This document shows positions 10,779 to 20,091 of a DNA stretch of 47,543 nucleotides, one piece after another. Below the pieces are notes generated by a model, which worked only from the letters and a program-made list of their open reading frames with translations, did no database searches and had not been told where the DNA came from. The position numbers and the translations under genes were made by a program. Every line of letters begins with the position of its first letter. Positions within the stretch are counted from its first letter, which is position 1. The stretch is from Polaromonas sp. GTDB lineage: Bacteria > Pseudomonadota > Gammaproteobacteria > Burkholderiales > Burkholderiaceae_C. The stretch spans positions 1 through 47,543 of the forward strand of contig PNNC01000211.1 of the NCBI GenBank assembly GCA_013824015.1, read 5' to 3'.

Positions 10779-10790
10779 TGGGGCTGAGCC

Positions 10791-11744
10791 GTGGGCGCGG
10801 TGACGGGTGAGCTGTTTGCAACAGCCGCGCTGGCGCTGTTTTCCCTCAACATCATCCTCACCAAAGTTGCGGCCGCCCGGCTGAATCTCGATCTGGGCTT
10901 TCTGGTGTCGGTGGCGGTCAACGTGCTGTTCGCCGCGCTGCTGTGCCTGCTGCAGCTGGTCTGGCGCGATGACGGTGTGGTCTGGCAGTCGCGGGGCTTC
11001 ATGTTGTTTTTGCTGGCCGGGGCCTTTTCCACCTGGCTGGGGCGCTGGTTCTTTTTCGAGTCGGTGGTCCGGTTTGGCCCCTCCCGGGCCAGTCTGTTCC
11101 AGATCAGCAGTCCGCTGTTCACCGCGGTGTTTGCCTGGGCTTTCCTGAATGAAGCGCTGCGCCCGCTCGAACTGGCCGGCATGGGGCTGGCGCTGGCCGG
11201 CTTGCTGCTGGTCCTGCCTGGCTCGACAGGCGCGCCGGCCGTGCTGGCTGCCGCGGGCGGCGATCCGGCGACCGGCGGGGCGGCCGGTCCGGCGGGCAGG
11301 CGCCGGCTGCTGCAGTCCGCGCTGGTGCTCGGTATCGGCAGTTCCATTGCGTATTCCCTGGGCAACATCTTCCGCGGTGCGGCCATCCGCAGCTGGGACG
11401 AAGCCCTGCTGGGCGCGCTGACAGGCGCGCTTGCCGGGCTGTTATTACATGCGGGCTTCAGCCGTGACAAGGGCCTGCTGCCGGGCCGGCTACGCCAGGC
11501 CGACCGGCGCGGGGTGCTGTTGTTTGCCCTCAGCGGGGTGCTGACGATCTCTGCGCAGACCTGCCTGATCCTCTCGCTGAAATACATCCCGGTCTCGGTC
11601 GCCGCCCTGATTACGCTGTGTACGCCCTTGCTGGTGTTCCCCATGAGTTACCTGCTGTTCAACAACAGCGAGAAAATCACGCCACTGACCGTGCTGGGCG
11701 CCTGCCTGACAGTGGCCGGCGTCGCGCTGATTGTGGCGCGCTGA
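10791..11744 (+). CDS. EamA/DMT family transporter
   Basis: The 317-residue integral membrane protein has about ten hydrophobic segments in two EamA-type halves, separated by a Gly/Ala-rich loop (about 145-170). PSRASLFQISSPLFTAVFAWAF in the first half and IPVSVAALITLCTPLLVFPM in the second mark the characteristic fourth and ninth helices. Members are drug/metabolite or amino-acid exporters of the inner membrane; the substrate here is unknown. A GTG at 10791 is used because it begins right before the first helix; no ATG is close. It lies 50 bases after scoB, so read-through is possible but functional linkage is unproven. Confidence 0.85.
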   Translation: MGAVTGELFATAALALFSLNIILTKVAAARLNLDLGFLVSVAVNVLFAALLCLLQLVWRDDGVVWQSRGFMLFLLAGAFSTWLGRWFFFESVVRFGPSRASLFQISSPLFTAVFAWAFLNEALRPLELAGMGLALAGLLLVLPGSTGAPAVLAAAGGDPATGGAAGPAGRRRLLQSALVLGIGSSIAYSLGNIFRGAAIRSWDEALLGALTGALAGLLLHAGFSRDKGLLPGRLRQADRRGVLLFALSGVLTISAQTCLILSLKYIPVSVAALITLCTPLLVFPMSYLLFNNSEKITPLTVLGACLTVAGVALIVAR

Positions 11745-11807
11745 CAACCAGAACGCGGCCTGGCCGCCGCTCATCGCTGATTGCTGTCGCCCCATCGCAT
11801 ATGTGAT

Positions 11808-11836
11808 TTGTGAGTCATGGAAAACGTGTTTAAATA
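11808..11836 (+). promoter_or_regulatory. Candidate sigma-70 promoter for the MSHA pilus operon
   Basis: TTGTGA (11808-11813) and TTAAAT (11830-11835) are 16 bases apart in the AT-rich 165-base gap before mshM. The gap is markedly lower in GC than its surroundings. Hexamers match consensus only partly (4/6 each). Confidence 0.4.
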
Positions 11837-11909
11837 CAACAAGTTGCTGTAACTTCTTGTTTCAATTACATAATCGCCAGGTGGCTGCAGGAATCAAAGT
11901 AGCACCAAC

Positions 11910-13424
11910 ATGAGCGTCCTTTATCTAGACCATTTCAGCCTCGCGGCAGATCCTTTTCGCATCACGCCTGACACGGAGTTTTTTTTCACCGGGGGGCAGC
12001 GCGGCGACATCCTGGAAGGCCTGATCGTTGCGGCCATGCATGACGAGGGCATCGTCAGCGTGGTCGGTGAAATCGGCATGGGCAAGACCATGCTCAGCCG
12101 CATGTTGCTGGAGCGTCTGCGTCCGCTGCCCTGCGACACCGTTTACCTGGCCAACCCGGTGTTTGACCGGGATGAAATTCTCGGCGCGATTGCGCACGAC
12201 CTGATGGCCGAGCCGCCGCAGGGCAATCGGGCGCACATGCTGGCTGCGCTGGAGGCCGTGCTGATCGAGCGCTACTCCCAGGGCCGGCGCGTGGTGGTGG
12301 TGATCGACGAGGCCCACAGCATGCCGGCGACCACGCTGGAGGAAATCCGGCTTCTGTCGAATCTGGAAACCACCCAGCACAAGCTGTTGAAAATCGTGCT
12401 GTTTGGTCAACCCGAACTCGACGAGCTGCTGGACGCGCCCCAGCTTCGCCAGGTCAAGGACCGCATCAGCCACCGTTTTGAACTGCAGCCGCTGAATGCC
12501 GACGAGGCCTCGGCCTATTTGCGGTTCCGCCTGCACAAGGCCGGCTGGCAGGGCGGCGAACTGTTTGATGCCGAGGCGCTGAAACTGCTGGTGCAGGCCT
12601 CCGGCGGGCGCACCCGGCGCCTGAACATGCTGGCCGACAAATCGTTGCTGGCGGCCTATGCCGAGGGTGTGACGCAGGTGGGGGCGCAGCAGGTGAGCCG
12701 CGCGGTGGGTGACAGCCTGTCCAAAGCCGGCCGGAACCTCCTGGGCACGGGTGGCCGTTCCCTGCGCCCGGCGGCTTTCTGGAAGCGCTGGTTACCCCTG
12801 GCGGCGGGCGCCGTGGGCGTGCTGGTGCTCGGTTATGGACTGGGTTATGGCTCCGGACATCGAAGCGACAGCCAGCCGCGGGCTGCGGCTGCTTCCAGTC
12901 AGATGGCTTCGGGTGTCGTCGAGGCGCAGGCCGCGCCTGTGCCTGTGCCGCAGGCCCAGGTGGCACCGGTGGCCACTGTCGGCACGGTCTCGCCTGAAAA
13001 GCCGGTTTCTCCGCAAGCGGTGACCACGGCTGCCAAGACCGCGTTGGACGACGGCCTGCGTTCGGAGTCGCTGGCGGCCCGCATGCGGGCCACCAACCAG
13101 TTCATCGCCGAGCCCTCCACGCGTGGCTTCACGGTGCAAGTCCTGTCCCAGAAAGCGCCGCGCCCGGCAGAGGTGATGATCATGGCCCAGGAAATCCAGC
13201 AGGTGCTGGACCAGGCGTCGGCCAAAACCGGCGAGCGGGCTGTTGTGCCGCTGCTGGTGCACGACCGGCTTTATCAGGGCCAGGTTTTTCACGCGATGTA
13301 CGTGGGACACTTCGACAGCCGGCCGGCAGCCCTGCAATTTATTGAAGCTTCCCCAGCGGCCCTGAAACATTACAAACCGGTCGTCCGCAGCCTGGACGCC
13401 ATCCGGAAGGAACCCGCCCCTTGA
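11910..13424 (+). CDS. mshM: MSHA biogenesis AAA ATPase MshM / ExeA-like, with TM and SPOR-like C-terminus
   Basis: The 504-residue protein opens with an ExeA/GspA-type AAA domain: YLDHFSLAADPFRITPD, Walker A GEIGMGKT (53-60) and Walker B VVVVIDEAH ending at 136. One transmembrane helix (about 294-315) is followed by a Pro/Ala/Gln-rich linker. The C-terminus (about 406-495, FTVQVLSQ... VGHFDSRPAAL... YKPVVRSL) resembles a SPOR peptidoglycan-binding domain. It should therefore couple cytoplasmic ATP hydrolysis to the cell wall during pilus assembly. Vibrio MshM, as I recall, lacks this C-terminal extension, so the layout is closer to GspA. The start is the ATG at 11910 after CAGGAATC. Its stop overlaps mshL by four bases (TTGA). 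Confidence 0.85.
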   Translation: MSVLYLDHFSLAADPFRITPDTEFFFTGGQRGDILEGLIVAAMHDEGIVSVVGEIGMGKTMLSRMLLERLRPLPCDTVYLANPVFDRDEILGAIAHDLMAEPPQGNRAHMLAALEAVLIERYSQGRRVVVVIDEAHSMPATTLEEIRLLSNLETTQHKLLKIVLFGQPELDELLDAPQLRQVKDRISHRFELQPLNADEASAYLRFRLHKAGWQGGELFDAEALKLLVQASGGRTRRLNMLADKSLLAAYAEGVTQVGAQQVSRAVGDSLSKAGRNLLGTGGRSLRPAAFWKRWLPLAAGAVGVLVLGYGLGYGSGHRSDSQPRAAAASSQMASGVVEAQAAPVPVPQAQVAPVATVGTVSPEKPVSPQAVTTAAKTALDDGLRSESLAARMRATNQFIAEPSTRGFTVQVLSQKAPRPAEVMIMAQEIQQVLDQASAKTGERAVVPLLVHDRLYQGQVFHAMYVGHFDSRPAALQFIEASPAALKHYKPVVRSLDAIRKEPAP

Positions 13425-15199
13425 ACATTTCCCCTCCTTTCTGGCGCTGCACCCTGCTCAGCATCCTGCTGGCCGGATGCGCCACGCCGCCGCCGCCGCT
13501 GTTGCCGGGCCACCTGGCGCAGGACCCCGGCCAGATTCCCCCGGTGGCGCCGTCGGCCAGCGAGGCCGCCGGCATTCCCTCGCTGTCATCCGGCGCGCCG
13601 CGCCTGCCCGCGCCGCGGGCCGTGGTGCCGCAGGAAACCTACAGCGTGGTGGTCAGCAATGTCAGCGCGCAGACGCTGCTGTTTGCGCTGGCGCGTGATG
13701 CCAAACTCAATCTCGACATCCATCCCAGCATCACGGGCACGGTGACCCTCAATGCGCTGGACCAGACCATCCACGAGCTGCTCGACCGTGTCGCGCGCCA
13801 GATCGACATGCGTTACGAACTGGAAGGGAAAAACCTGTTCGTGCTGCCCGATGCGCCTTTCCTGCGCCTGTACAAAGTGGACTATCCGAACATCACGCGT
13901 GATTCGCTGAGCAGCACGGGCTCCGAGTCGCAGGTCGCCACCACAGGGCAGGGGACGGCAACCGGCACCGGGAATTCCTCGTCCGCCTCGATTCGCAACA
14001 CCTCTAACAACCGCTTCTGGCCGACGCTGACCGACAACATCCGCGATCTGCTGCGCGAAACCGACAAGGTGATCGATCCCGCGGCCGCCACGGCGCCGGT
14101 GGCTGCACCCGTTGCGCCTGTGCCCGCCGCTGCCGTCTCTTCGGCCCTGGGCGCAGCCGCGCGCACGATCACGGGGACCGGCGCAACGCCTGCGCCAGCT
14201 GCCGCGCCGCAGCCGCTGTACCGCGAAGCCGCGTCGGTGATTGCCAACCCTGAAACCGGCGTGATCAGCGTGCGCGCCACCGGCAAACAACATGCGCGTG
14301 TGCGCGAATTCCTCGACCAGGTGGTGGGCAATGCGCGGCGGCAGGTGCTGATCGAAGCCACGATTGTGGAAGTGGCGCTGACCAACGACTACCAGCAGGG
14401 CATCAACTGGTCTGCGATTCGCACGGCCGTGAATGCGCCGCTGAGTCTGGTGATGGCGGCCGGCGGCGGGACAGCCTTGTCCACCGGTGTGAACCCACCG
14501 TTTCTGGGCAACTTTACCGCGCGCCGCTCTTATGGCAGCACCGACATCAGTGCTGCGGTGCGACTGCTCGAATCCTTTGGCCGCACCCGGGTTCTGTCCA
14601 GCCCCAAGGTCAGCGTCATGAACAACCAGGCGGCGCTGCTCAAGGTGGTGGACAACAAGGTCTATTTCACGATTTCAGTGACCCCCGGCACACCGGCGTC
14701 GCTGGGCGTGCCTGCCACCGCGGCCGTGTACACCACCACCATTAATACGGTGCCGGTCGGCTTCCTGATGAATGTGACGGCGCAGGTCGGGGATGACAAC
14801 GAGATCACGCTGAACCTGCGGCCCTCGGTGTCGCGCATCACCAGTTACGCGAACGATCCGAGTCCCGCGCTGGCGCAGGCCGGTATCACCAACCGGATCC
14901 CCGAAATACAGACCCGCGAATTCGAGTCCATCATGAAGGTGCGGGACGGCGAGACGGCGGTGCTGGGCGGCCTGATGCAGGACGATCGCAGCAACGCGAC
15001 GGACCAGATCCCCGGTGTGGGTGACGTGCCGGTGGTTGGCGAGCTGTTCAAGCTGCGCAGCAACCAGTCGAACAAAAGCGAACTGGTGATTTTCCTCAGG
15101 CCCACGATCCTGCGTGATTCCAGCATTGACGGCGATGCCTCCTTCATTCGCAGCCAGCTTTCGATTGGCACGCCGGTACCTGTGGGGCGGCGCCAATGA
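13421..15199 (+). CDS. mshL: MSHA pilus outer-membrane secretin MshL
   Basis: The 592-residue lipoprotein secretin would form the outer-membrane channel for the pilus. The lipobox LLAGC places the acylated cysteine at residue 20. An STN-like N-domain lies around 65-150 (QTLLFALARDAKLNLDIHPS), then a Ser/Gly- and Ala/Pro-rich linker. The secretin core runs from about 270 to the end, with VEVALTNDYQQGINW, the LLESFGRTRVLSSPKVSVMN region and the hallmark AVLGGLMQD followed by IPGVGDVPVVGELF. It starts with TTG at 13421, overlapping the mshM stop, with GGAAGGA upstream. mshN overlaps its end by four bases. PilQ or GspD identity is less likely given the msh neighbours. Confidence 0.92.
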   Translation: MNISPPFWRCTLLSILLAGCATPPPPLLPGHLAQDPGQIPPVAPSASEAAGIPSLSSGAPRLPAPRAVVPQETYSVVVSNVSAQTLLFALARDAKLNLDIHPSITGTVTLNALDQTIHELLDRVARQIDMRYELEGKNLFVLPDAPFLRLYKVDYPNITRDSLSSTGSESQVATTGQGTATGTGNSSSASIRNTSNNRFWPTLTDNIRDLLRETDKVIDPAAATAPVAAPVAPVPAAAVSSALGAAARTITGTGATPAPAAAPQPLYREAASVIANPETGVISVRATGKQHARVREFLDQVVGNARRQVLIEATIVEVALTNDYQQGINWSAIRTAVNAPLSLVMAAGGGTALSTGVNPPFLGNFTARRSYGSTDISAAVRLLESFGRTRVLSSPKVSVMNNQAALLKVVDNKVYFTISVTPGTPASLGVPATAAVYTTTINTVPVGFLMNVTAQVGDDNEITLNLRPSVSRITSYANDPSPALAQAGITNRIPEIQTREFESIMKVRDGETAVLGGLMQDDRSNATDQIPGVGDVPVVGELFKLRSNQSNKSELVIFLRPTILRDSSIDGDASFIRSQLSIGTPVPVGRRQ

Positions 15200-16908
15200 G
15201 CCTGCTGCTTGATGCACTGCGGCGGGCCGAGCAGGATTCCAAAAAGCGCAAGCTCGCGGACGCTGAAACGCCTGCCCCCGCGCCGGAGTTCACGCCGCCA
15301 GAACCGGTCGCCACGCAGCAGCAGCCGGTGCCGCCTGAACTCACCCTGGAGGCCCAATTGCCGGTCCCGGAGCTGGAACTCGACATCGAACCGGCACCGG
15401 CCCTGGCACCCCAGCAGGCGGTCGCCGAAAACAGCCCTTCCGGCTTCGGTGCCGCACAGGCGGCGCCCGATGCCAGTTTTCTTGATTTCGAACTGCCGTC
15501 GGATGATTCACCTGTGCCGCTGTCTGAGGCCGTGATCCCGGCGTCTCTCGCGCCGCGCAAGGCCGCCAAACCGTATGGCCGTTACGACCGGCCTGCCTGG
15601 GAAGATTCCAATTCCAACTGGGGCGCGCTGACCGCCAACCCGATCGCGTCCAGAAGGCCGGCTTCCGATGAAGCCAGGACCAGTGGTCCGGTGCCCATCA
15701 AACCGGTGGCGCGCCGGGCGCCGGAGCCCGCGGCCGAGACCCACGTGTATGCCCGGCCGGCAGACGGCGCCCCCTTGAAGCCGGCGTCAAGACAGCCCGA
15801 GCCAGTTCCGCCCAGCCCAGCCCTTGCCGCCACGCCGCGTCAGGCCCTGTCGGCGGCCAGCGTGATGGCTGGCCGGAAAAAAACCGGCACGCGTCATGCC
15901 GGCGACCGGCGTCGCCAGATGGTGCTGGCTGCGGTGGCGCTGCTGGTTGCCTTGCCGGTGATGGCCTTCCTGCTTTTCGGTGAGGCGTTGTTGGGTTCTT
16001 CTGGCGGGCTGGGCGCTGTCAACACGACGGCTTCGCCAGCGCCGGTTGCCCTGAACCCGGCCCCGACCGGCGCCGAACCTGCACCGGCCGCGCCTGCTTC
16101 GCCGGCAACGCCACTGCCTGAGCCCGCGGCCACCGCGCTGGTCGCCGCGCCGGTTGTTGCGCCGGCTCCCCCGCCCGCGCCGGCGGTGGCTGAGCCACGC
16201 GTGACGGCCGCGAACACGACCGTTCGCGCGGCAGCGCCTGCGCGCACCCCGGCACCGCGCAACGCACCGGAGCGCACCGCCAGGCCGGCGACGCCCGGAG
16301 CGGCCGCGCCTCCAACAGCAGTTGCCGGCGCCAACCGGCCTGCATCGCTGATGGACTCCGCCTATGCGGCCTACCAGGCCGGCAACAGTGTCGAGGCGGC
16401 GCGCCTGTACCGCGAGGTGCTCAAGGCCGATGCCACCCAGCGGGATGCCTGGCTGGGCCTGGCGGTGATCGCCCATGCGAACAACCAGCTGGAGCCGGCG
16501 ATGGACGCCTACCGGCGGGTGTTGCGCCTGGAGCCGCAAAACGCCACGGCGCTGGCCGGCGTCAGCAGCCTGAGCCGGGCCGCCGGTGAGCCGCAGCAGG
16601 AGTCACGCCTGCGTGAATTGCTGGCCCGCTCGCCGCAGGAAGCCGACCTCAACCACGCGCTGGCGCTGGTGTTGTCCGGCGAGCAGCGCTGGTCGGAAGC
16701 GCAGCCACTGTTTTTCAAGGCGCACGCGCTGGCCCCCAAAGAGCCGCAGTTCGCCTACAACCTGGCGGTGTCGCTTGATCACATGCGCAAGTCCAGCCTC
16801 GCCGCCCAGTACTACGAAACCGCCCTTGGGCTGGCGCAGGGAAAGGCTGCAGGTTTTGACGAAACCAACGCGCGCAGCCGGCTGGCTGCGTTGAGGGCTG
16901 CCCGGTGA
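15196..16908 (+). CDS. mshN: MSHA biogenesis TPR protein MshN
   Basis: The 570-residue protein begins with MSLLLDALRRAEQDSKKRK, the typical MshN/GspB-like cytoplasmic N-terminus. It has a single TM helix at about 242-263, long Pro/Ala-rich linkers on both sides, and a periplasmic tetratricopeptide region (about 383-560) with repeats such as NSVEAARLYREVLKADATQR and LAVIAHANNQLEPAMDAYRR. TPR units in this position are thought to bridge pilus subcomplexes across the periplasm. The four-base overlaps with mshL (ATGA) and mshE (GTGA) indicate coupled translation. Assignment rests on operon position plus this layout. Confidence 0.85.
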   Translation: MSLLLDALRRAEQDSKKRKLADAETPAPAPEFTPPEPVATQQQPVPPELTLEAQLPVPELELDIEPAPALAPQQAVAENSPSGFGAAQAAPDASFLDFELPSDDSPVPLSEAVIPASLAPRKAAKPYGRYDRPAWEDSNSNWGALTANPIASRRPASDEARTSGPVPIKPVARRAPEPAAETHVYARPADGAPLKPASRQPEPVPPSPALAATPRQALSAASVMAGRKKTGTRHAGDRRRQMVLAAVALLVALPVMAFLLFGEALLGSSGGLGAVNTTASPAPVALNPAPTGAEPAPAAPASPATPLPEPAATALVAAPVVAPAPPPAPAVAEPRVTAANTTVRAAAPARTPAPRNAPERTARPATPGAAAPPTAVAGANRPASLMDSAYAAYQAGNSVEAARLYREVLKADATQRDAWLGLAVIAHANNQLEPAMDAYRRVLRLEPQNATALAGVSSLSRAAGEPQQESRLRELLARSPQEADLNHALALVLSGEQRWSEAQPLFFKAHALAPKEPQFAYNLAVSLDHMRKSSLAAQYYETALGLAQGKAAGFDETNARSRLAALRAAR

Positions 16909-18620
16909 GCACCAAGCTGGACATCTACAACCCGACGACGTTCTACCTTGAACTCGAGCGCAGCGGCCTGATCACGCAGGACCAGGCCGAAATTGCCTGG
17001 ACCGAGCGCGAGAAGCGCGGTGGCTCGTTCGGCGACATCCTGGTCAGCCTGGGCATGTTGTCCATCGATGACCTGACCGCGATCATGGCGGCGGCCAGTG
17101 CGACCGAGGCCATCAAGCTCAGCGACATGGTGCCCGATGACGCGGCCATCAAGCTGATCCCCAAAACGCTGGCGCAGAGTTACGACGTGTTCCCGGTCGG
17201 CTTCGATGCCGACAGCCGCAAGCTGACGGTGGCCATCACCGATACCAACGACGTGGTGGCGATGGACCAGTGCCGGTCGGTGGTGCCGGTGGACATTGCC
17301 CTGGCCTGGCGGCTGGCGTCCAAGGCCGACATCAAGGCTGCGATTGACCGCTTCTACGGTTATGCCTTGTCGATCGATGACATCCTCAAGGGCTTGCGCA
17401 CCGGCAAGATGGATGACGACGCCCTGTCGATGCGCGGCATCGAGGCTTTTGCGCATCCGATTGTCCGGCTGATCGATGCGCTGCTGGCCGATGCCGTGCA
17501 CGAGGGCGCGTCCGACCTTCACTTCGAGCCGGAAGAAGGATTCTTGCGGATTCGTTACCGCATCGACGGCGTGCTGCGTCAGGTACGTGTGCTGCACAAG
17601 CAGTACTGGCCGGCGCTGTCGGTCAGGCTCAAGGTGCTGTCGGGCATGGACATCGCCGAAACCCGCGCGCCGCAGGATGGCCGTATTTCCATGGTGATCC
17701 GCGGCCACGACGTCGATTTCCGGGCCGCTGCACAGCCGACCATCCATGGCGAGAATTTTGTGCTGCGTGTGCTGGACCGGCGCAAATCGATTGTTCCCAT
17801 GGACAAGATGGGCCTGCCCGAGGCGCGCATGAATACGCTGCGCCTGATGCTGGCGCGGCCCTACGGCATCATCCTGGTGACCGGGCCCACCGGTAGCGGC
17901 AAGACCACGACGCTGTATTCCATCCTCAACGAGATGAACACCGAAAGCGTCAACATCATGACGCTGGAAGACCCGGTGGAATACCCGATGGCGCGTATCC
18001 GGCAGGCCTCCGCCGCGGACAACCCGAAGATGGATTTCGCCAACGGCATCCGTTCGATGATGCGGCAGGATCCGGACATCATCCTGGTCGGCGAGATCCG
18101 CGACCACGAGACGGCCGAGATGGCTTTCCGCGCTGCCATGACCGGCCACCAGGTGTTCTCCACGTTGCATGCCAATTCGGCGGTGCTGGCCATCGCGCGT
18201 TTGCTCGACCTCGGCATTCCCGCCAGCGTGATGACCGGCAACCTGATTGGCATCGTGGCCCAGCGCCTGGTGCGCCTGCTGTGCCCGAAGTGCAAGGAGG
18301 CTTACGAGGCCGGGGAGGTTGAAAAAACCCTGCTGGGCGCGCCGGTCAAGCTGCCGCTGACGCTGTATCGCGCCGTGGGCTGTCCGCAGTGCAAGGGGCA
18401 GGGCTACAAGGGCCGCACCAGCATCATGGAACTGCTGCGTTTCGACATGGGACTCGACGACCTGCTGTCGCGCAATGCCCGCACGCCGGAGATATCGGCC
18501 TACGCACGCAGCAACGGTTTCACCACCATGGCCGAGGATGGGCTGTCCCGCGTGAAGGCCGGCACCACCTCGCTCGAAGAGGTCGCCCGCGTGGTGGACC
18601 TGACCCGCGTGGGGACCTGA
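16905..18620 (+). CDS. mshE: MSHA pilus extension ATPase MshE (GspE/PilB family)
   Basis: The 571-residue hexameric assembly ATPase powers pilus extension from the cytoplasm. Residues 1-150 form a GspE/MshE N-terminal region (GGSFGDILVSLGMLSIDDL). The ATPase core has Walker A GPTGSGKT (327-334), Asp box TLEDPVEY, Walker B ILVGE (393-397) and His box TGHQVFSTLHAN (413-424). The tetracysteine zinc site is C460, C463, C493 and C496. Related MshEN domains bind cyclic-di-GMP through an RLG-containing motif; here that position reads SFG, so binding is doubtful. It starts with GTG inside the mshN stop (GTGA). mshG begins at the last base of its stop codon. Confidence 0.94.
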   Translation: MSTKLDIYNPTTFYLELERSGLITQDQAEIAWTEREKRGGSFGDILVSLGMLSIDDLTAIMAAASATEAIKLSDMVPDDAAIKLIPKTLAQSYDVFPVGFDADSRKLTVAITDTNDVVAMDQCRSVVPVDIALAWRLASKADIKAAIDRFYGYALSIDDILKGLRTGKMDDDALSMRGIEAFAHPIVRLIDALLADAVHEGASDLHFEPEEGFLRIRYRIDGVLRQVRVLHKQYWPALSVRLKVLSGMDIAETRAPQDGRISMVIRGHDVDFRAAAQPTIHGENFVLRVLDRRKSIVPMDKMGLPEARMNTLRLMLARPYGIILVTGPTGSGKTTTLYSILNEMNTESVNIMTLEDPVEYPMARIRQASAADNPKMDFANGIRSMMRQDPDIILVGEIRDHETAEMAFRAAMTGHQVFSTLHANSAVLAIARLLDLGIPASVMTGNLIGIVAQRLVRLLCPKCKEAYEAGEVEKTLLGAPVKLPLTLYRAVGCPQCKGQGYKGRTSIMELLRFDMGLDDLLSRNARTPEISAYARSNGFTTMAEDGLSRVKAGTTSLEEVARVVDLTRVGT

Positions 18621-19822
18621 TGCTCGAGTTCAGCTACCGGGCCGTGACCGCCGAAGGCCGGACCATTTCCGGCCGGCAGTCGGCCACCAGCGAATCCGAC
18701 CTGGAAGCGCGGCTGGGGCGCATGCAGCTGGAATTGCTGCAGGCCAAACCGGTGCGTACCGCCTCGGTGTTTGCGCGGAAAAAGCTCGAGAGCAAGGAGC
18801 TGATCAACATCTTCATTCACATGCAGACCTTGAGCCAGGCCGGTGTACCCCTGTTCGAGTCGCTGATCGATTTGCGCGATTCCGCGGACACGCCGAGCGT
18901 GCGGCGCTTCATCTCGGACCTGGTGGACCGCATCGAGGGCGGTGCCAGCCTGTCCGACGCGCTGGAGCAGTCGCCGGCTGGCATCGACAAGGTCAACATC
19001 AGCCTGATCCGCACCGGCGAGGCCACTGGCAAGCTGCCCGAGGTGCTGGCCGAACTGGTCGAAAGCCTGAAGTGGTCCGATGAAATCGCAGCCCAGACCA
19101 AAAAGCTGCTGATGTACCCGGTGTTCGCCGGCACCATTGTGCTGGGCGCCGTCGGTTTCCTGATGATTTACCTGGTGCCGCAGTTGATCGGTTTCATCAA
19201 GAATCTGGGGGGCGTCGTTCCGATCCAGACGCGCGCGCTGGTGGCGTTTTCCAATTTCCTCGTCGGTTATTGGTACACCATCCCGGTGGGTGTGGCCGCG
19301 GTTGCGGCTGTCTGGATCACGGCGGTTCGCATGTCGCCCGAGGCCAGACTGTGGGTCGATGGCTGGAAACTGAAGTTTCCGCTGTTTGGTCCCATCCTCA
19401 AAAAAATCATCATGGCGCGTTTTGCCAGGTCGTTCGGGCTGATGTACCGCAGCGGTGTGTCGGTGCTGGATGCGATGGGGTTTTGCGAAAGCCTCTCGAC
19501 CAATGCGGCCTTCCGCAAGGCCATTGGCAGCGCCGCCCGGAGCATTTCCCAGGGGCAGAAGGTGTCGGATGCCTTCGCGGCGACCGCGCTGTTTCCGGCG
19601 TTGGTGGTGCGCATGATCCGAGTCGGCGAAACCACCGGCGGCCTGGACAAGGCGCTGGACAACGTCAGTTATTTCTATACGCGCGAAGTCAACGATGCGA
19701 TCGAGAAATTGCAGGGACTGATCCAGCCGGTGTTGACGCTGTTCCTTGGCGGCATGATCGCGTGGATCATGTCGTCGGTGATGTTGCCGATCTACGACCT
19801 GATTTCCAAGGTCAAGTTTTAG
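18620..19822 (+). CDS. mshG: MSHA pilus inner-membrane platform protein MshG (GspF/PilC family)
   Basis: The 400-residue protein has two T2SSF domains (about 64-188 and 265-388), each with the GxxL...ALE/ALD pattern (GGASLSDALEQSP, GQKVSDAFAATALFP). TM helices lie at about 168-190, 216-236 and 370-392, and the usual MLPIYDLI C-terminal end is present. It forms the rotating inner-membrane platform driven by MshE. The start is the ATG at 18620 (TGATG overlap with mshE); the frame stays open upstream within mshE. Its TAG stop (19820-19822) lies across the left edge of the inverted-repeat element, so that element was inserted exactly at the gene end without losing protein sequence. Confidence 0.93.
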   Translation: MLEFSYRAVTAEGRTISGRQSATSESDLEARLGRMQLELLQAKPVRTASVFARKKLESKELINIFIHMQTLSQAGVPLFESLIDLRDSADTPSVRRFISDLVDRIEGGASLSDALEQSPAGIDKVNISLIRTGEATGKLPEVLAELVESLKWSDEIAAQTKKLLMYPVFAGTIVLGAVGFLMIYLVPQLIGFIKNLGGVVPIQTRALVAFSNFLVGYWYTIPVGVAAVAAVWITAVRMSPEARLWVDGWKLKFPLFGPILKKIIMARFARSFGLMYRSGVSVLDAMGFCESLSTNAAFRKAIGSAARSISQGQKVSDAFAATALFPALVVRMIRVGETTGGLDKALDNVSYFYTREVNDAIEKLQGLIQPVLTLFLGGMIAWIMSSVMLPIYDLISKVKF

Positions 19823-20087
19823 GGCCTGCCCACACTATTTATGCAAGATGCGTTGCGAGTCAAAAAGGTCATGCGCGAGGCGCAAAACGCAGCCGGGCTT
19901 GCGCCCGGCAAGGCTTTGCAACGCGGCGCATGGCCTTTTTGGCCGCAACCCGGAGGGAACGGGGTGAAAACAGCACCACTCGTTGTTGCACTCCTAGCCC
20001 AGCCGCCCAGGCTGGGCGTCGTCGCGCGCCTAGATTGGCACTGTTTTCACCCCGTTCGCACTTGTATAAATAGTGTGGACAGGCCCT
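19821..20087 (+). mobile_element. MITE-like cloverleaf element with 27-bp terminal inverted repeats
   Basis: The left end (19821-19847) and right end (20061-20087) are inverted copies matching at 25 of 27 positions, beginning AGGGCCTG. Inside are two independent hairpin arms. The left arm pairs 19852-19876 with 19926-19949 and holds a tip stem GCCGGGC/GCCCGGC (19892-19909). The right arm pairs 19957-19973 with 20041-20057 (17 bp, perfect) and holds an 8-bp tip stem (19997-20017). No protein fits; open frames across it are by-products of the symmetry. It separates mshG from mshI in an operon whose neighbouring junctions overlap. A clear target-site duplication was not found. Confidence 0.75.
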
Positions 20088-20091
20088 GGCC

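Noticed and set aside
16812-18170. A 452-codon minus-strand open frame opposite mshN/mshE
   Set aside because: It overlaps the Walker and His boxes of mshE in antisense; no independent support.
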